NCBI GenBank assembly: GCA_022559845.1
Contig: CM040126.1
Coordinates: 226,492,641-226,556,640, forward strand
Reading direction: 5' to 3'
DNA from: Amorphophallus konjac
Taxonomy: Eukaryota > Streptophyta > Magnoliopsida > Alismatales > Araceae
DNA length: 64,000 bases
The notes under the pieces were generated by a model. The model saw only the letters and a list, made by a program, of their open reading frames with translations, ran no database searches and was not told the DNA's origin. A program made the translations under genes and the position numbers. Below are positions 46,286 through 57,648 of the stretch, in pieces. Within the stretch, counting starts at the first letter, position 1. Each line of letters begins with the position of its first letter.

Positions 46286-47971
46286 TCAAACAAAAGATTT
46301 TGGAACCCAAACACACTTGGGTCCCATTGGATCACTGGAAGACTTCAAGAAATTCAGTAGGTTCTTAGGAATCCACATTTGTCTTTGTTGAGGTTTTTGA
46401 TGGCTTTTAGTTGAGGAGGCAGCTGGTTTCTGATTTGATTTTAAAGTTGTTTTAGCTACTTTATTGAACCATCGTTTATTTTGGTTCCACAGAGCCTTTT
46501 GGTGATGTGGGTTGACTGCCCTAAGAACATGTGTTTGTCTTATAGGATATGCATACATGGGATGCGTCGACCTTCCTGAATGAATGCGTGGACTCACCCA
46601 TCCATAGTTGCTCCTATGTGTTTGATAGAATGTAGGATACGTGGACGCACTGTGGTGTGTGCGTTGACCCATCCACCCAGATTGATTATAGTGTTGGCCA
46701 TGGTGGTATGGGTGCGTGGACGCATATCCCTGCATGCGTTGACCCATGTGGTCGTTCCAATTCTTATGGACTCTTTGGAATTCGGCCCGAGTCGACGCCA
46801 CATGTTCGTAGCGTTGACGCATCTGAGTTGAGTGCCTAGACCAATATGCAGAAGACCTATTATTGTATGAAGGTTGCGTTGACACATTACTGGTCTTGCG
46901 TGGATGCATCTGACTCTGGCCAGATTTGGTATTTTCAATCTTTCTGGTGCTATGTTGGTGAACGAAGGGTCTGGAGCTGGAGGCCTTAGGTGGTGATGAA
47001 ATGACATGCTTGCAGCTGGTTAAATTCTTTGCAAATTTTGCTTTAGGAGATTCATTAATCTTTTCTTTTCCTTTCTCCTTTGTCACTTCATTTTTCTGAA
47101 TCTGTTTCCCTTTGTCTCTTTCAACATTTTTTACTTCAGCCACCTGTTTCTCCTCAGTTTTCTTTTCTTCTGATATGAAGGTCACCAGTTTAAGTCCAAT
47201 TTCTTTCTTTGAGCTTGGATTATATCCAAGTCCTTCTTTGCCGACATTGCATTTTGTTCCCATTAAGGCATCAAGATTATGTTTGCCTTGTGTCATTTTC
47301 TCTAGGGAAGTTTGTTTGTCCAATTTTTCTTTTTCAACTTTCTTCAAATCTTCCTGAAGTTTCAAATTGACACCATTTACAGCTTGATATTTCTCTTCAG
47401 CTATTTTGGTGTCCTTTTCAAGTTTTTGCATTCTTAACTTCAGTTCATCATGTGTTTTTAGTAAGAAGTCATTCTCTCTTTTTAATTTAATCAATTCAGA
47501 TCTGTATTCATTTTCTTCACTTAGAGTTTTCTTTAGACAAACAATTTCATCTTCTAGCATTTTAACCTTTTCATTGGACAAATTTTCTTGACTTCCCGGG
47601 TTTTTCTTCTTTTTAAGCATTTTATTTTCTTTCTTTACAATATCATATTTATCCATAAAGTCATTGAAAGCTTCTTCCCAATCATCACAAGTAAATTCAT
47701 CAAGTGGAGAATTTACCTCAGTAGAGTCCTCTCCCCTGGCCATTAGGCATAGCTTTACTTCTTTTTCTTCCTCTGATGTGCTATCCTCCTCTTCCTCTTC
47801 TTCATCACTCCATGTACTGATCATGGCCTTGGACTTTTTATTTTTGAACTTGGAGTACGCTTTCTTAGAATTTTCGGGACATTCTGACTTGATATGTCCC
47901 TGTTTCCTGCATTGATAACACACAACTTTGTCAGATTTCTTAGTTTGGTCAGATTTAAATTTAGAATTCAT
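46286..47971 (-). pseudogene. E4 Gag C-terminal part: zinc knuckle, coiled coil, palindrome-rich tail
   Basis: Continues the Gag frame after a TGA at 48026-48028. It begins with a CCHC knuckle CYQCRKQGHIKSEC (near 47943-47902), followed by an acidic stretch and about 200 residues of Lys/Glu/Leu-rich coiled coil, usual for Sirevirus Gag. The last part (46560-46910) is His/Tyr/Gln-rich and is encoded by DNA with about ten variants of GCGTCGACGC. It ends at two adjacent TGA codons just before the protease. Confidence 0.88.
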
Positions 47972-48025
47972 TTTACCTTGATAGCTTCTAAATCGACCAG
48001 CTTTACCTTCCCTTCGTAAGAATTT

Positions 48026-48787
48026 TCAAAATTTCTTAGTGAGCATCGCAATCTCACCTGAATCACTGTCTGAAGAAGAGGTCAGATTCTCATCTGAGCT
48101 CTCCTTGCAGCTTGGAGCAGCCTTGAGAGCTAGGGGTTTCTTCTTCTTTATTTCCTCATCAGATCTTTTCAAATTTAGCTCATAGGCCATAAGGGAACCT
48201 ATCAACTCGTTAGGAGTGGTCCTGGGAAGATTCCTAGATTCTTCGACCACTGTGGCTTTTGTGTGCCACACGGATGTCAAAGATCTAAGGATCTTTCTCA
48301 CCAGCTCATAATCTGTATAGGCCTTCCCTAGACCTTTGAGACCATTGACAAGTACGGTTAAACGAGCATACATCTCAGAAATACTTTCTTCAGGTTTCAT
48401 ATGGAACGACTCATATTCAGAAATTAGCATGTTAGCCTTGGTCTCCCTTACCTCCGAGGTACCCTCGTATATTACCTCGAGTCGATCCCACATTTCTTTC
48501 GCACTTGCGCATGAGAAGACGCGTGAGAATTCCTTGGGATGCAGGGAGCATTGCATAATGTTCATTGCCTGCCAGTTGACGGTTGATTTTCTTACTTGCT
48601 CCTTTACCCATAATTCTTCGTCGCCTTCTATTATGTAGGGCCCCTTGCTCACAACTTTCCATACTTCATAGTCCTGGGCCCTGAGAAAAACTTGCATGCG
48701 ATTCTTCCAATAGGAATAGTTAGTGCCATCGAAAAATGGTGGTCTATTCACAGCATAACCCTCTGGCATAAATCCTTTGCTCTCCAT
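48026..48787 (-). pseudogene. E4 Gag N-terminal domain (UBN2-type)
   Basis: Starts at Met 48787, 42 nt after the PBS. It has the copia Gag core: RPPFFDGTNYSYWKNRMQVF, WDRLEVIYEGTSEVRETKA, and LRSLTSVWHTKATVVEESRN. It ends at TGA 48026-48028, after which the zinc knuckle follows in the same frame. Gag would form the virus-like particle. The single nonsense codon separates the shell domain from the nucleic-acid binding knuckle. Confidence 0.92.
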
Positions 48788-48828
48788 TACTTCTCTCTAG
48801 GTTGTTAAACCGTTCAAGAGAGCCTGGT

Positions 48829-48840
48829 GCTCTAATACCA
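48829..48840 (-). other. E4 primer-binding site
   Basis: The minus strand reads TGGTATTAGAGC two bases after the 5' LTR, an initiator-Met tRNA site with one change (T for C at position 7). Confidence 0.85.
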
Positions 48841-48842
48841 CT

Positions 48843-50352
48843 TGTTGGGAGCAGAGGATCGTCAAACTAGAGGGGGAGGGGGTGAATAGATTGACCACTT
48901 AAAAATTTTAAGCGGAATAAGACAATTGCACTCTCTGTGATAGCACAGACAAAAATCCGGTTCGTGAATCTCTAAAGAGCTAGCACAGTATCTAAGCGGT
49001 TTAACGAGACAATAGACATAATAACAAACCACAAGCACAAGCCACAGTAGATCAGAGTTTTTAAGGTGGTTCAGTCTCTATCTCGAGACCTACATCCACC
49101 CCCTCACCAAACCGGTGGGGATCACCGCTGAGCTTTACAGCTTAGCTAACACTAGAGAAGAATCCTTCTCTGACCTGCAGATCCAATCTGCAGAAGACAA
49201 CTATATCCTGTCTTAGAATCGCTGTCGAACAGCTTGTAGACACAGAGTCTATACACACTCTGATCTCAGAACACTTTCTGGATCAGAACACACCTGACCA
49301 CTGAATCCCAGTGGAACAGTAATCCGAGAATAGAATTGTATAAGAAAACGAAAATACAAGGTAAGGGGTAAGCTCAGAATATGCTGATCAATGGATCTTC
49401 AGACTCCTTGCGCAGCAGAAGAGAGTAGAGCCCGAAGAGATGAACAGTATGATCTGAATGTGATCTTCCCTTCTATTGAGACTAGATCAGTCTGAAGCCT
49501 TCATGGTTCTTCGGCTTCTGATCTTCTTCACCAGGAGAATGAACCTATCTTTCAATCCACGCACTGGACCTTCTTCACGATGCTAGGCTCTCCACGTTCT
49601 TCACTGTATACTAGTCCTTCTTAGTCTCTTCTATTCATCTCCTCTACTCATCCCACTTCGATCCACTTCTACATTTCCTTTTTCATTTTTCCCGCGCAAG
49701 ATTGGGCCCCACGAGATTCCCAATCATTCGCTCACGTGTGGAGAAGCTTCTGGACTAAAGGAGGGAGAGTGTAGTTCGTTTGCAGACGTGGCTGGCCCAC
49801 TTTATCCAGTCCTTTTGCCCGAGCGCTTGTCTGGGACTGGGTGCATCGACGCCAGCATTTGAATGCGTAGACGCTGTGTGAAGACAACTTCTTATCTTCC
49901 TTCGATATACGACCTCAGGCTATCACTGCGTTGATGCTGATAACTGGTGGCGTCGACGCTATGTGAAGATAGCTTCTTAGTCTTTTGGCACCCGCTGCGT
50001 CGACGCTGGTAGCTGGTAGCGTCAATGCTGTGTGAAGATATCTTCTGGAGGCATGCTAGTCGACGCTGCATCCAAGTGGCATTGACGCAGTTAGCATGCG
50101 CATGACTCAAACATCTTGAGAGCTAGTCACAGCATCGACGTTATCTTGCTTGAGGCGTAGACGCAGTTTAGATGAAGTATGCTTCAATCTTGGAGGAGCT
50201 GAAGGCTGCGTGGACCCTTTGATCTTGTGGCGTCGACGCTGACTATTGCCTGCATTAAAGTTCAACAGAAATTCTTGCCACTTACCATATTGTCAGATAA
50301 TAATACACCCTGTCATATCATGGTGATCATCATCAAAATCAGGAGCACAACA
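48843..50352 (-). repeat. 5' LTR of E4 (1510 bp)
   Basis: Matches 37335-38842 with about 20-25 differences, several of which destroy CpGs in the palindrome array (for example near 49844, 49934, 50091 and 50132). Followed by the AGCTG duplication. Confidence 0.95.
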
Positions 50353-50357
50353 AGCTG

Positions 50358-52815
50358 GAGGTATTTGACCATTGGGGCCTCTCGAGCTTTGTATTCACCG
50401 TTGACTTGGCTAACGACTAGCTGGGAGTCAGTGTGGATTTTAACTCGCTCAGCCCCCATCCGTCGAGCCATGTGAGCTCCCGAGATAAGGGCCTCGTACT
50501 CGGAAGCGTTGTTGGACGCCTGAAAGCTGAATTTCAAGGTGTACTATAGTTCTACTCCTTCGGGGGACCTCAGGAGGATCCCTGTACCACTACTGACCAA
50601 GTTGGAAGATCCGTCGATGAACAGTTCCCAAGTCGGCCCAGGCGCGGATGGAGATCTCTCTTCAGTCGGGATGGTGCTCTCGGCGATGAAGTCGGCGAGC
50701 GCTTGGCCTTTCATAGTCGAGCGCGGGCGGTACGAGATATCGTAGGCCCCAAGCATGATTGCCCATTTGACGAGTCACCCTGAAGCTTCGGGGTGGGCTA
50801 GAATCTTCTTCAATGGTTCACCGGTTAGCACGGTGATAGGGTGCCCTTGGAAATAAGGTCGGAGGCGCTTGGCGGAGGTAACCAACGCTAGCACGAGTTT
50901 CTCGGTTGCGGGGTACCTCCTTTCAGCCTCGTTGAGCACCTTGCTGGTGTAGTAGACCGGCCTCTCGATTCCCGAGTCATTTCTGACCAGGACTGAGCTG
51001 ACTGTGGATGGTGTTGCCGAGAGATAGACCAGCAAGACTTCGCCTGGAACGGGCTTGGAGAGCACCGGGGGCGAGGCTAGGAACTTCTTGAGCTCGGCAA
51101 ACGCTTTCTGGCATTCCTCATCCCATGCGAATGTAGCATATGCCAATTTGGGCCCCCTCAAAAGTTTGAAGAAGGGCAAGCATCGTTCGGCTGCACGGGA
51201 TAGGAAGCGGCTGAGAGCAGCGACACGCCCGGTTAGGCGCTGGACGTTCTTGACGCAAGTGGGCGGGCGCATGTCCAGGATGGCCTAGACCTTGTCAGGG
51301 ATGGCTTCGATCCCACGTTGAGTGACCAGGAAACCCAGGAACTTCCCAGATCTTACTCCGAAGGCGCATTTGGCAGGATTGAGCTTCATGTTGTACTTCA
51401 GGAGGGTGCCGAAGGTTTCGGCGAGGTCGGTGAAGTGATCTTGGGCCGTGGGGGTCTTGACGAGCATGTCGTCAATGTAAGCCTCGACGTTCCGACCCAA
51501 CTGCTCCTTGAACATGTGATTGACCAGCCTTTGATACGTAGCTCCAGCGTTCTTCAACCCGAAAGGCATCCGAGTGTAGCAGTATACGCCGTAGTCAGTG
51601 ATGAAGGCGGTCTTCTCGATATCTTCTGGATCCATTCTGATCTGATGATAACCTGAATAGGCGTCTAGGAAGCTGAGTATCTCGTTGCCCGAGGTTGAGT
51701 CAACCAATTGGTCGATGCTCGGTAATGGATATCAGTCCTTAGGAGTGGCCTTATTCAGATCGGTGAAGTCCACGCACATCCGCCATTTGCCCGAAGCTTT
51801 AGGTACCAGGACGACGTTGGCTAGCCACGTCGGGTACAGGACCGGTCTAAAAAGGCCAGTCTTTTGTCCCTTGGTGACCTGCGCCTTGATGATCGTCTGT
51901 TTCTCTGGTGCATGCTTCCTTCTGCGCTGCTGTACGGGCTTCACGGTGGGGTCAAGGTTGAGCTTGTGCATCATGGTCTCCTATGGTATTCCAGGCAGTT
52001 GATCATAGGACCAAGTGAAGACTCGGATGTACTCAGAAAGGAATTCTTTATATTGATGCTGAACCTTGGGTGATAGGTCGGATCCGATCCTTACTCCTAG
52101 GGTCGGGTCATCGTTTAGGAAAACCGTCAGTAATTCACCACCAGGCTCAGTGGTTGCGGTTTTATCCTCGACTCCCCAGGGACCCTTATCTTTCCCGTCC
52201 GGCCTTGTGGCTTCCACCAAGATATTGTAGCACCTTCTGGCCGCGGCCTGGTTACCTCGGACTTCCCCCAACCCATTTTTGGTGGGGAACTTCATTTTTT
52301 GGTGATAGGTAGACGGTACGGCCTTTATTCGGCTGAGGATTCCCCGGCCGAAGATGGCGTTGTACGCTATTATACCTTTAATCACTATGAAGTCCACCAT
52401 GACCGTAATGGTTCTGGGTGGGGTGCCGAGGGTAACCGGCAGGCTTAGGGCTCCCTCGGGGTAAGTGGCTAGGCCATTAAACCCGCAGAGGGGGGTTCGG
52501 ACCGAGCGGAGCTTGGATGGATCTTCCCCCATCTTAAGGAAACAGTCATAAGACAACACATCAGGGGCACTCCCATTGTCAACTAGAACCCTATCTACGT
52601 TACAATGGTTTATCGTAGCCGAGATTACGAGGGCGTCATCATGCGGGGTGCTCAGCCCTTCCAGATCTCGGTCGGAGAAGACTATGACCTGGGGCTCACT
52701 TGGCGGGGCCTTGGGGGGCTCTATGGCTCGGCTCGCCCGCTCGGCATGACGCTTCCTTCCTCGGCTGCTGTCGCCTCCTGATGTTGTCCCTCCGAAGATG
52801 ATGTTGATGTGGACC
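50358..52815 (-). pseudogene. E1 protease, reverse transcriptase, RNase H and second RNase H
   Basis: Same strand and order as a Tat pol, with repeated in-frame stops. Protease: RVLVDNGSAPDVLSYDCFL. RT: KWRMCVDFTDLNKATPKD, FLDAYSGYHQIRM, MPFGLKNAGATYQRLVN, and catalytic YIDDMLVK. First RNase H: the degenerate VLVRNDSGIERPVYYTS region to ALADFIAE. Second, plant/archaeal-type RNase H: WELFIDGSSNLVSSGTGILL (Asp), NNASEYEALISG (Glu) and KIHTDSQLVVSQVNGEY (Asp). Stops occur near 51976, 51709, 51285, 50775 and 50541. The block is cut by S1 at 52815 (joining Gag RGV to HINIIFGGTTSGG across GGACC) and by E4 at 50357. Confidence 0.9.
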
Positions 52816-53749
52816 TATGGACGCACTAAAATTCGGAGGGGGGATCCGTTCGTTTGTTGATCGGGGTTAATTCTTCTATTTAGTGCGAGGGCGTGCCAGT
52901 CACATAGTGACGATTTATTCGGGCTTCATGGAAGCCCATGGTGCGCTCGATCTGACTAATCAGATGATTGTGTAGTTCGTGTCGGGACCGAAACCCGCCG
53001 TGCAGTAAAGGTCACGGCGTTATTTACATCCCCCATACGGGGGAACACCCTTGATTGATTGCCGGGAATAAGGGCCCTACGACCTAAAGAGAATACTAAT
53101 AATGCAGGAGGATAGTGAAAGATGAACTATGCTAGAAACCCGTATCGGGACGTGAATGCTAAGACTATGTCGGCCACTCATGGGCCACTTCATGTTCGGA
53201 CGAAGGTCCATGTTTGTAGTATAAAAGACGGTAGCAAAACCGCGCGAATGTCTGCCATGAACAAGGCAAGTTTAATGAGAATGCGGGATTGGATCCCGGT
53301 AGGGATGGGTCAAGTTGATAGACTCTTGGCCGGAGATGATTTCGGATTATGGTCATGTCGGAAGTTCCGTAAACCACGTCCGATACCATAAGGCGTCGTT
53401 GATTTTCTCTTTGCACCTAGTCCGAGGGAGTGAATTGTTAAATGCGTAGCCCGAGCTCAATAACGTGCGCCCTCACATGGGGATCGACTTGCGCGGTCAG
53501 GTCGCGGGGTTCGACCTGCCCGGTCAGGTCGCGGGGGTCAAGGGGGCAGCGCCCCTTGCGGGGGTTTTCGGGGGCAGCGCCCCCGGAACAAAATTTTTAA
53601 TTGAAGCGCAGGTAATAGAGTTCCTTTCATTTTTGTTATTGATCTTTGCATTCTTCTTTTTTATTTGAACATTTCTCTCCTTTTATTTTTTTATTATTCC
53701 CCCCCCTTTTTCATTTAAAGGAGGCACGCCGAGTTTAAAGTGGGCAAGA

Positions 53750-54050
53750 GGGGAGGCACGCCGGATAAGAGCTTCGAAGGAGGGCGCCGGATAAGGGAGC
53801 ACAAGGGGGGAGCGCGCCGGCTAAGGTGGCAAGTTGGGGCGTGCCGGAATATGGATGCCAAGGGGAGCACGCCGGTTAATGGCAAGAAGGAAAAGGTTCC
53901 ACGGGCGCGCCGGAATAGGGCAATGAACAGTATAGCGCGCCGGTTAGTGGCAAAGGAAATGAAATGGGTTTTGAGTGTAGGGCTAAACCGGCGCGGGGGG
54001 GTACCGCGCCGGGTTAGCCCACGCCGGATTAGGGCGCGCCGGGTTAAGCT
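53750..54050. repeat. CGCGCCGG(T/A)TTA array 1 in S1, with a long hairpin
   Basis: About ten degenerate copies of a 20-30 bp unit centred on GCGCGCCGG followed by TTA/ATA. At 53980-54020 two copies form a 17-bp stem (GGGCTAAACCGGCGCGG with CCGCGCCGGGTTAGCCC) with one mismatch and a G-rich loop. Confidence 0.8.
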
Positions 54051-55419
54051 TCTACAAGGTTTTGTTTGTTCTGTTTTGATTCTTTTTGCTCTGTTCTTGT
54101 TTCTTCAACTCACAGATTGATATTTTGGTTGGTTTATTCACTTAGTTGATGGATTAAGTTGATAGAGAAGGTGGTTAAAGCTTTCTGATCGTTTATTAAG
54201 ACGAACGAGCATGCGGATTGAATATCTTATTAAGAGGGATTATGCAGGAACTTGTTCAGTTTGATTTAGAGACGGCTTCAGACATATGCTGTTCTTACTC
54301 CCAGAGGCCTTGGCTTGTTCAGCTGCTCTTATGCTCAGAGAACTCATCCTGTTCATCTGTTCTTGAGTGTTCTCATCCTGGCGAGATTTGGGCAGCACCT
54401 CCCCTGGACTGGGGGTTGCCAGAGAATAATAAGGAACACCAAACGGATAACTCCGGGGTGCACCTCGAATCTAGACCTCATGGCGGTCCAATAACCCAGA
54501 TGTGAGTGCTGGAGAGCTCGAGGACTAGCCTTCAAGAGCTCTCACGACTCACGGGCGATGACTTCGTGGAACGGGACAGATGTAGGCCGCAGGTGGCCAT
54601 GACTGTTCACCCTTCGAACGGGTTCCCTCAGAGTTCATGCCACAGAAGGGCAAGCTCCCGAGGACCCCAGGTGATTCAGAGAACCAGAGAAATAAAACGG
54701 AAGAAGAAGGGGAGAAAGGATCAGAGCCCTAGAATACTGCGCATGCTCACAAGGTCATTCTTTTATTCATCCTCAAGGGAGAGGGAAGGAAGAATACAAC
54801 GGAGAAGATAAAAGAAAAGCTAAATGTTGAGGTGGGGGAAGAAGATACATCGGCGGGGGAGAAGAAGGAACAGAGCACAAGCTCTCCCCCCTCTCTCCCC
54901 TCTCTTGCTCTCACCCTCTCCCTCTCTTTTCTTCACCTTGCAGGCATGAACGGATGGATGTAGCTTCTTCTCTTCGGATGCTGGAGACCTCTCGAGAAGA
55001 CCTCTCCCCTCTCCTTCTTCAAGCTTCCTCTTCTCTTTTCTTCTGTTCCCCTCTATTGACCTCCTCTTCTTGTCTTGTTCCCTTCTATTGACCTTCTCTT
55101 TTCTTGTTCTTCCTCCTCCTTTCTTGCAATGTAGCCCCCATTTTATATATTGGCCAGCCTGGGGAGGTTCCTGCCACCTCCACCTCGTCCGCGACGAAGC
55201 TCAGAGTTGACTGGCTGTGCTGGACACCGTTGATTCGTCTCGTACACTGCTGCTCGTCCGAGGATGGGACGCTCAGAGATTTGCCGGAGCTTGCCCTGCT
55301 GCTACTGCTTGTGTGCTGTCGAACGAAGGTAGAAGCAGAGTTATCGGCATTGAATGTCCTCTGCACGCCATAATGATGCAAAACAGAGCATCGGAATGTA
55401 GATGGGATAGCTTGTTTGC

Positions 55420-55660
55420 GCGCCGGATTAACGTGAGATGCCAAGGAAAGGGTGCGCGCCGGTTTAACCCATATGAAGGGGAAGAGGTGCGTGCCGGTTT
55501 AGCCCAATATGAAGGCCACGTCGGTTAAACCCATATGAAGGGGAAAACGGGGCGCGCAGGTTTAGCCCAAGATGAAGGCCGCGCCAGTTTAGATGAAGGC
55601 CATGCCGGTTTAACCCAAAATGTAAGGAATAGAGGAAAGGGGCACGCCGGTCTTAGTGGG
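55420..55660. repeat. CGCGCCGGTTTA array 2 in S1
   Basis: Around eight units of 25-40 bp, mostly GCGCGCCGGTTTAACCCATATGAAGG-like and GTGCCGGTTTAGCCCAATATGAAGGCC-like, with alternating second halves. A GGTTTAACC core is near-palindromic. Confidence 0.8.
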
Positions 55661-56085
55661 GCCGTTTTAAGTGCATATCACACCGGTTTAAGTACCGAAC
55701 GGATTCTTTCCAAAGTCGAGGCCGTTTGTATGAATGTTGACATCCCCGGCATGTTCTGGTTGCAATGTATGGCCTCCGTAATATTCTGTTCGCAGCCTCC
55801 GGGACTTGGTCCCAGACTTTGTGTGACTCTCGGTGTGTGTCGAGACTGTGCCGAAGCTCCCGAATTTTCTCTGATTCAGCTCTCGGCATGGCTGGTAGGA
55901 GCGTTGTAGTTGTATCTTCTGCTTAGGGGGCTTCCTTAGCGGGTAGCGGACCACCAAGTGAGTTCTCGTCCTGCTCGGGCGAGGCATGAGGTTTGTTCAG
56001 CATTTCCATTTTCGGCTTGCTCTCGAGTGTCGAGACGTGCATGCCGTATGATCCTCATCGACATTTTTTTGGTGTCCACAGGACC

Positions 56086-57611
56086 CCTCGGGGGGCGTTG
56101 TCAATCTCCTCTGCGGCGCCTCGATCTTCTTTGCGCTCGGCTGTGAACCGAGCCAGGTGCCCCTGACGGATGAGGCGCTCGATCTCGTCCTGGAGCTGGC
56201 GGCAGTCACCGGTGTGGTGCCCGTGATCGCTGTGGAACAAGCAATGCCTGTCGCGATTGCGGTTCTTCAACCTCATCGGCTCGGGCTGGCGGAGGAGTCC
56301 CGAGTCTTTGATGTCTTCGTAAATCTCATAGACCGGGGTAGCTAGTGGGGTGTAACGCTCGTGCTTCCGCTTGCGCTCCCCATCACGGTCTCGCTTCTTT
56401 CCCGAGCTTGAATTTGGCTCGGAAGCCCGCTTCTTGTCCCCCTCTCGACCCGAGCCGGTTGCGTCTCGGTAAGCGCTGAGCACTTCTTCGCACTCGGCGT
56501 GGCGCAGTGCCAGAGTCACTAGCTCGGCAAGAGTCGAGGGAGGGTGGAGGACAAGTTCGCGGTAGAGATTCTCATCCCGGGTGCCCCCAGTCAGTGCGGT
56601 TGTGGCTGAGGCCACGTCCAGGCGGGGGATTCTCAAGGCTTCCGATTTGAATCGATGAATATAAGCCCGAAGTCTTTCCCCTTGCGCCTGTTTGAGGGCC
56701 AGGAGCCCCGCTACCGACCTTGGGGGGGCACTTCCGGCGAAACTCTCTTTGAAGACTCGCCCAAATTGTTTGAAGTCTCGGATGGACCCGGGGGCGAGGG
56801 CTCGGAACCATGCTTGAGCGCCTTGGACCAGGGTGGTCACGAAGGCTCGGCGCTTGATGGCGTCGGACACTTCGTGCAGGGTCATCAGAGCGTCGAAGCT
56901 GTCGTAATGATCGGCCGGGTCGCCCTGGCCGTCGTAGAGCTTGAAGGTCGGAATGGAGGTTCTGGGAGACACCTCTGCCTTCAAGATATACTCGGAGAAC
57001 GGGGATTTCTCCTCGTCCTCCGGGAAAGAGGTCTTCTGCAGGGCGCGGAGGGCGCGCTCCTGTTATGTGAAGCTTCTCTTGAAATCTCGCAGCCGGAGGG
57101 ATAGTTCCGGTTGCTGTCGTGCCGTGGGGCTGGGGGGAGCATCTTGGCGATCTCCGGCAACGTCAGCTTCCGGGTTTGGACGCCGCGCCCCCAGTTTTCC
57201 CCTTCTTGGCGTGGAGGAAGCCTCTTGCTCCGGAGGCGGAGCTTGCGAGGGTCCTCCAATCCTGTTGCGGATGAGCTGCTGGCCGCGGAGAGTGAAGCGA
57301 CCTCCGGTGATGTGCTGGGACATATTTTCGCAGGGAGGGCTTCCTGACGGAGCGCGGGACCTTCCATCCCTAGCCACCTGATTCTTCATGAGTTTCACAA
57401 GGATATCCAGTTTCGCGTTGAGGGCTTGGAAGGCTTCGGCGCCACCATTGGGGGGTAGCCCTACCGCCGTAGGAGGGGGTGGCAGTCCGTCGGCGGGGAC
57501 GCTGGCGTTGGAGGGAGGCTTCTGTGAGGCCCTAGAAGGGCCATCCCCCGCCGTTACCACGGCCTTACCCCTGTCACCGGCGGACCTCCTCCCTGAGCTC
57601 CTTCGCACCAT
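56086..57611 (-). pseudogene. E1 Gag
   Basis: I place the start at Met 57611 (MVRRSSGRRSAGDRGK), since the frame upstream has only a GTG in the PBS region. A TAA at 57063-57065 interrupts it; downstream in the same frame is the retrotransposon-gag core (DPADHYDSFDALM, QGAQAWFRALAPGSI, YIHRFKSEALRI). Next come a charged Arg/Lys/Glu-rich segment and a modified knuckle CLFHSDHGHHTGDC, characteristic of Tat Gags. The frame would run directly into the protease at 52810 if S1 were absent. Stop at 57063 and S1 make it non-functional. Confidence 0.88.
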
Positions 57612-57632
57612 ACTGGCTTTTCGTGCGTTTCC

Positions 57633-57646
57633 CACAGACGGCGCCA
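57633..57646 (-). other. E1 primer-binding site
   Basis: The minus strand reads TGGCGCCGTCTGTGGG two bases after the LTR end. TGGCGCCGT matches the 3' end complement of an Asp-type tRNA; the rest is diverged. The tRNA identity is tentative. Confidence 0.7.
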
Positions 57647-57648
57647 GA

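Larger units (their letters stand above)
37335..50352 (-). mobile_element. E4: Sirevirus-type Ty1/copia element
   Basis: A 13.0-kb element with a perfect AGCTG duplication (37330-37334, 50353-50357) inside E1 pol. Minus-strand order: 5' LTR 50352-48843, PBS, Gag, zinc knuckle, protease, integrase, RT, RNase H, an extra ORF, PPT, 3' LTR 38842-37335. Integrase before RT defines Ty1/copia. The long length, long Gag with coiled coil, extra ORF after pol and several PPT-like tracts fit Sireviruses. LTRs differ at about 20-25 sites in 1.5 kb by eye, many of them C/T changes at CpG. Stops in Gag and protease disable it, yet pol and the extra ORF are open. Confidence 0.95.
52816..56080 (-). mobile_element. 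S1: probable solo LTR (3265 bp) in E1 gag-protease
   Basis: Flanked by GGACC (52811-52815, 56081-56085). The E1 frame reads through once this block and one GGACC are removed. On the minus strand it starts TGTGGACACC at 56080 and ends GTGCGTCCATA at 52816. A TATA box (CCAATATATAAAATGG) lies near 55158-55143 and AATAAA near 54766-54761, in the right order for an LTR. There is no PBS, PPT or internal gene. Its two ends resemble each other in inverted orientation over about 35 bp, so a TIR element is an alternative. It contains two arrays built on CGCGCCGGTTTA (53750-54050, 55420-55660). Confidence 0.62.

Noticed and set aside
52816..56080. Mutator-type (MULE) identity for S1
   Set aside because: The duplication is 5 bp, not 9-11 bp, and LTR-type signals are present; kept only as a weaker alternative.
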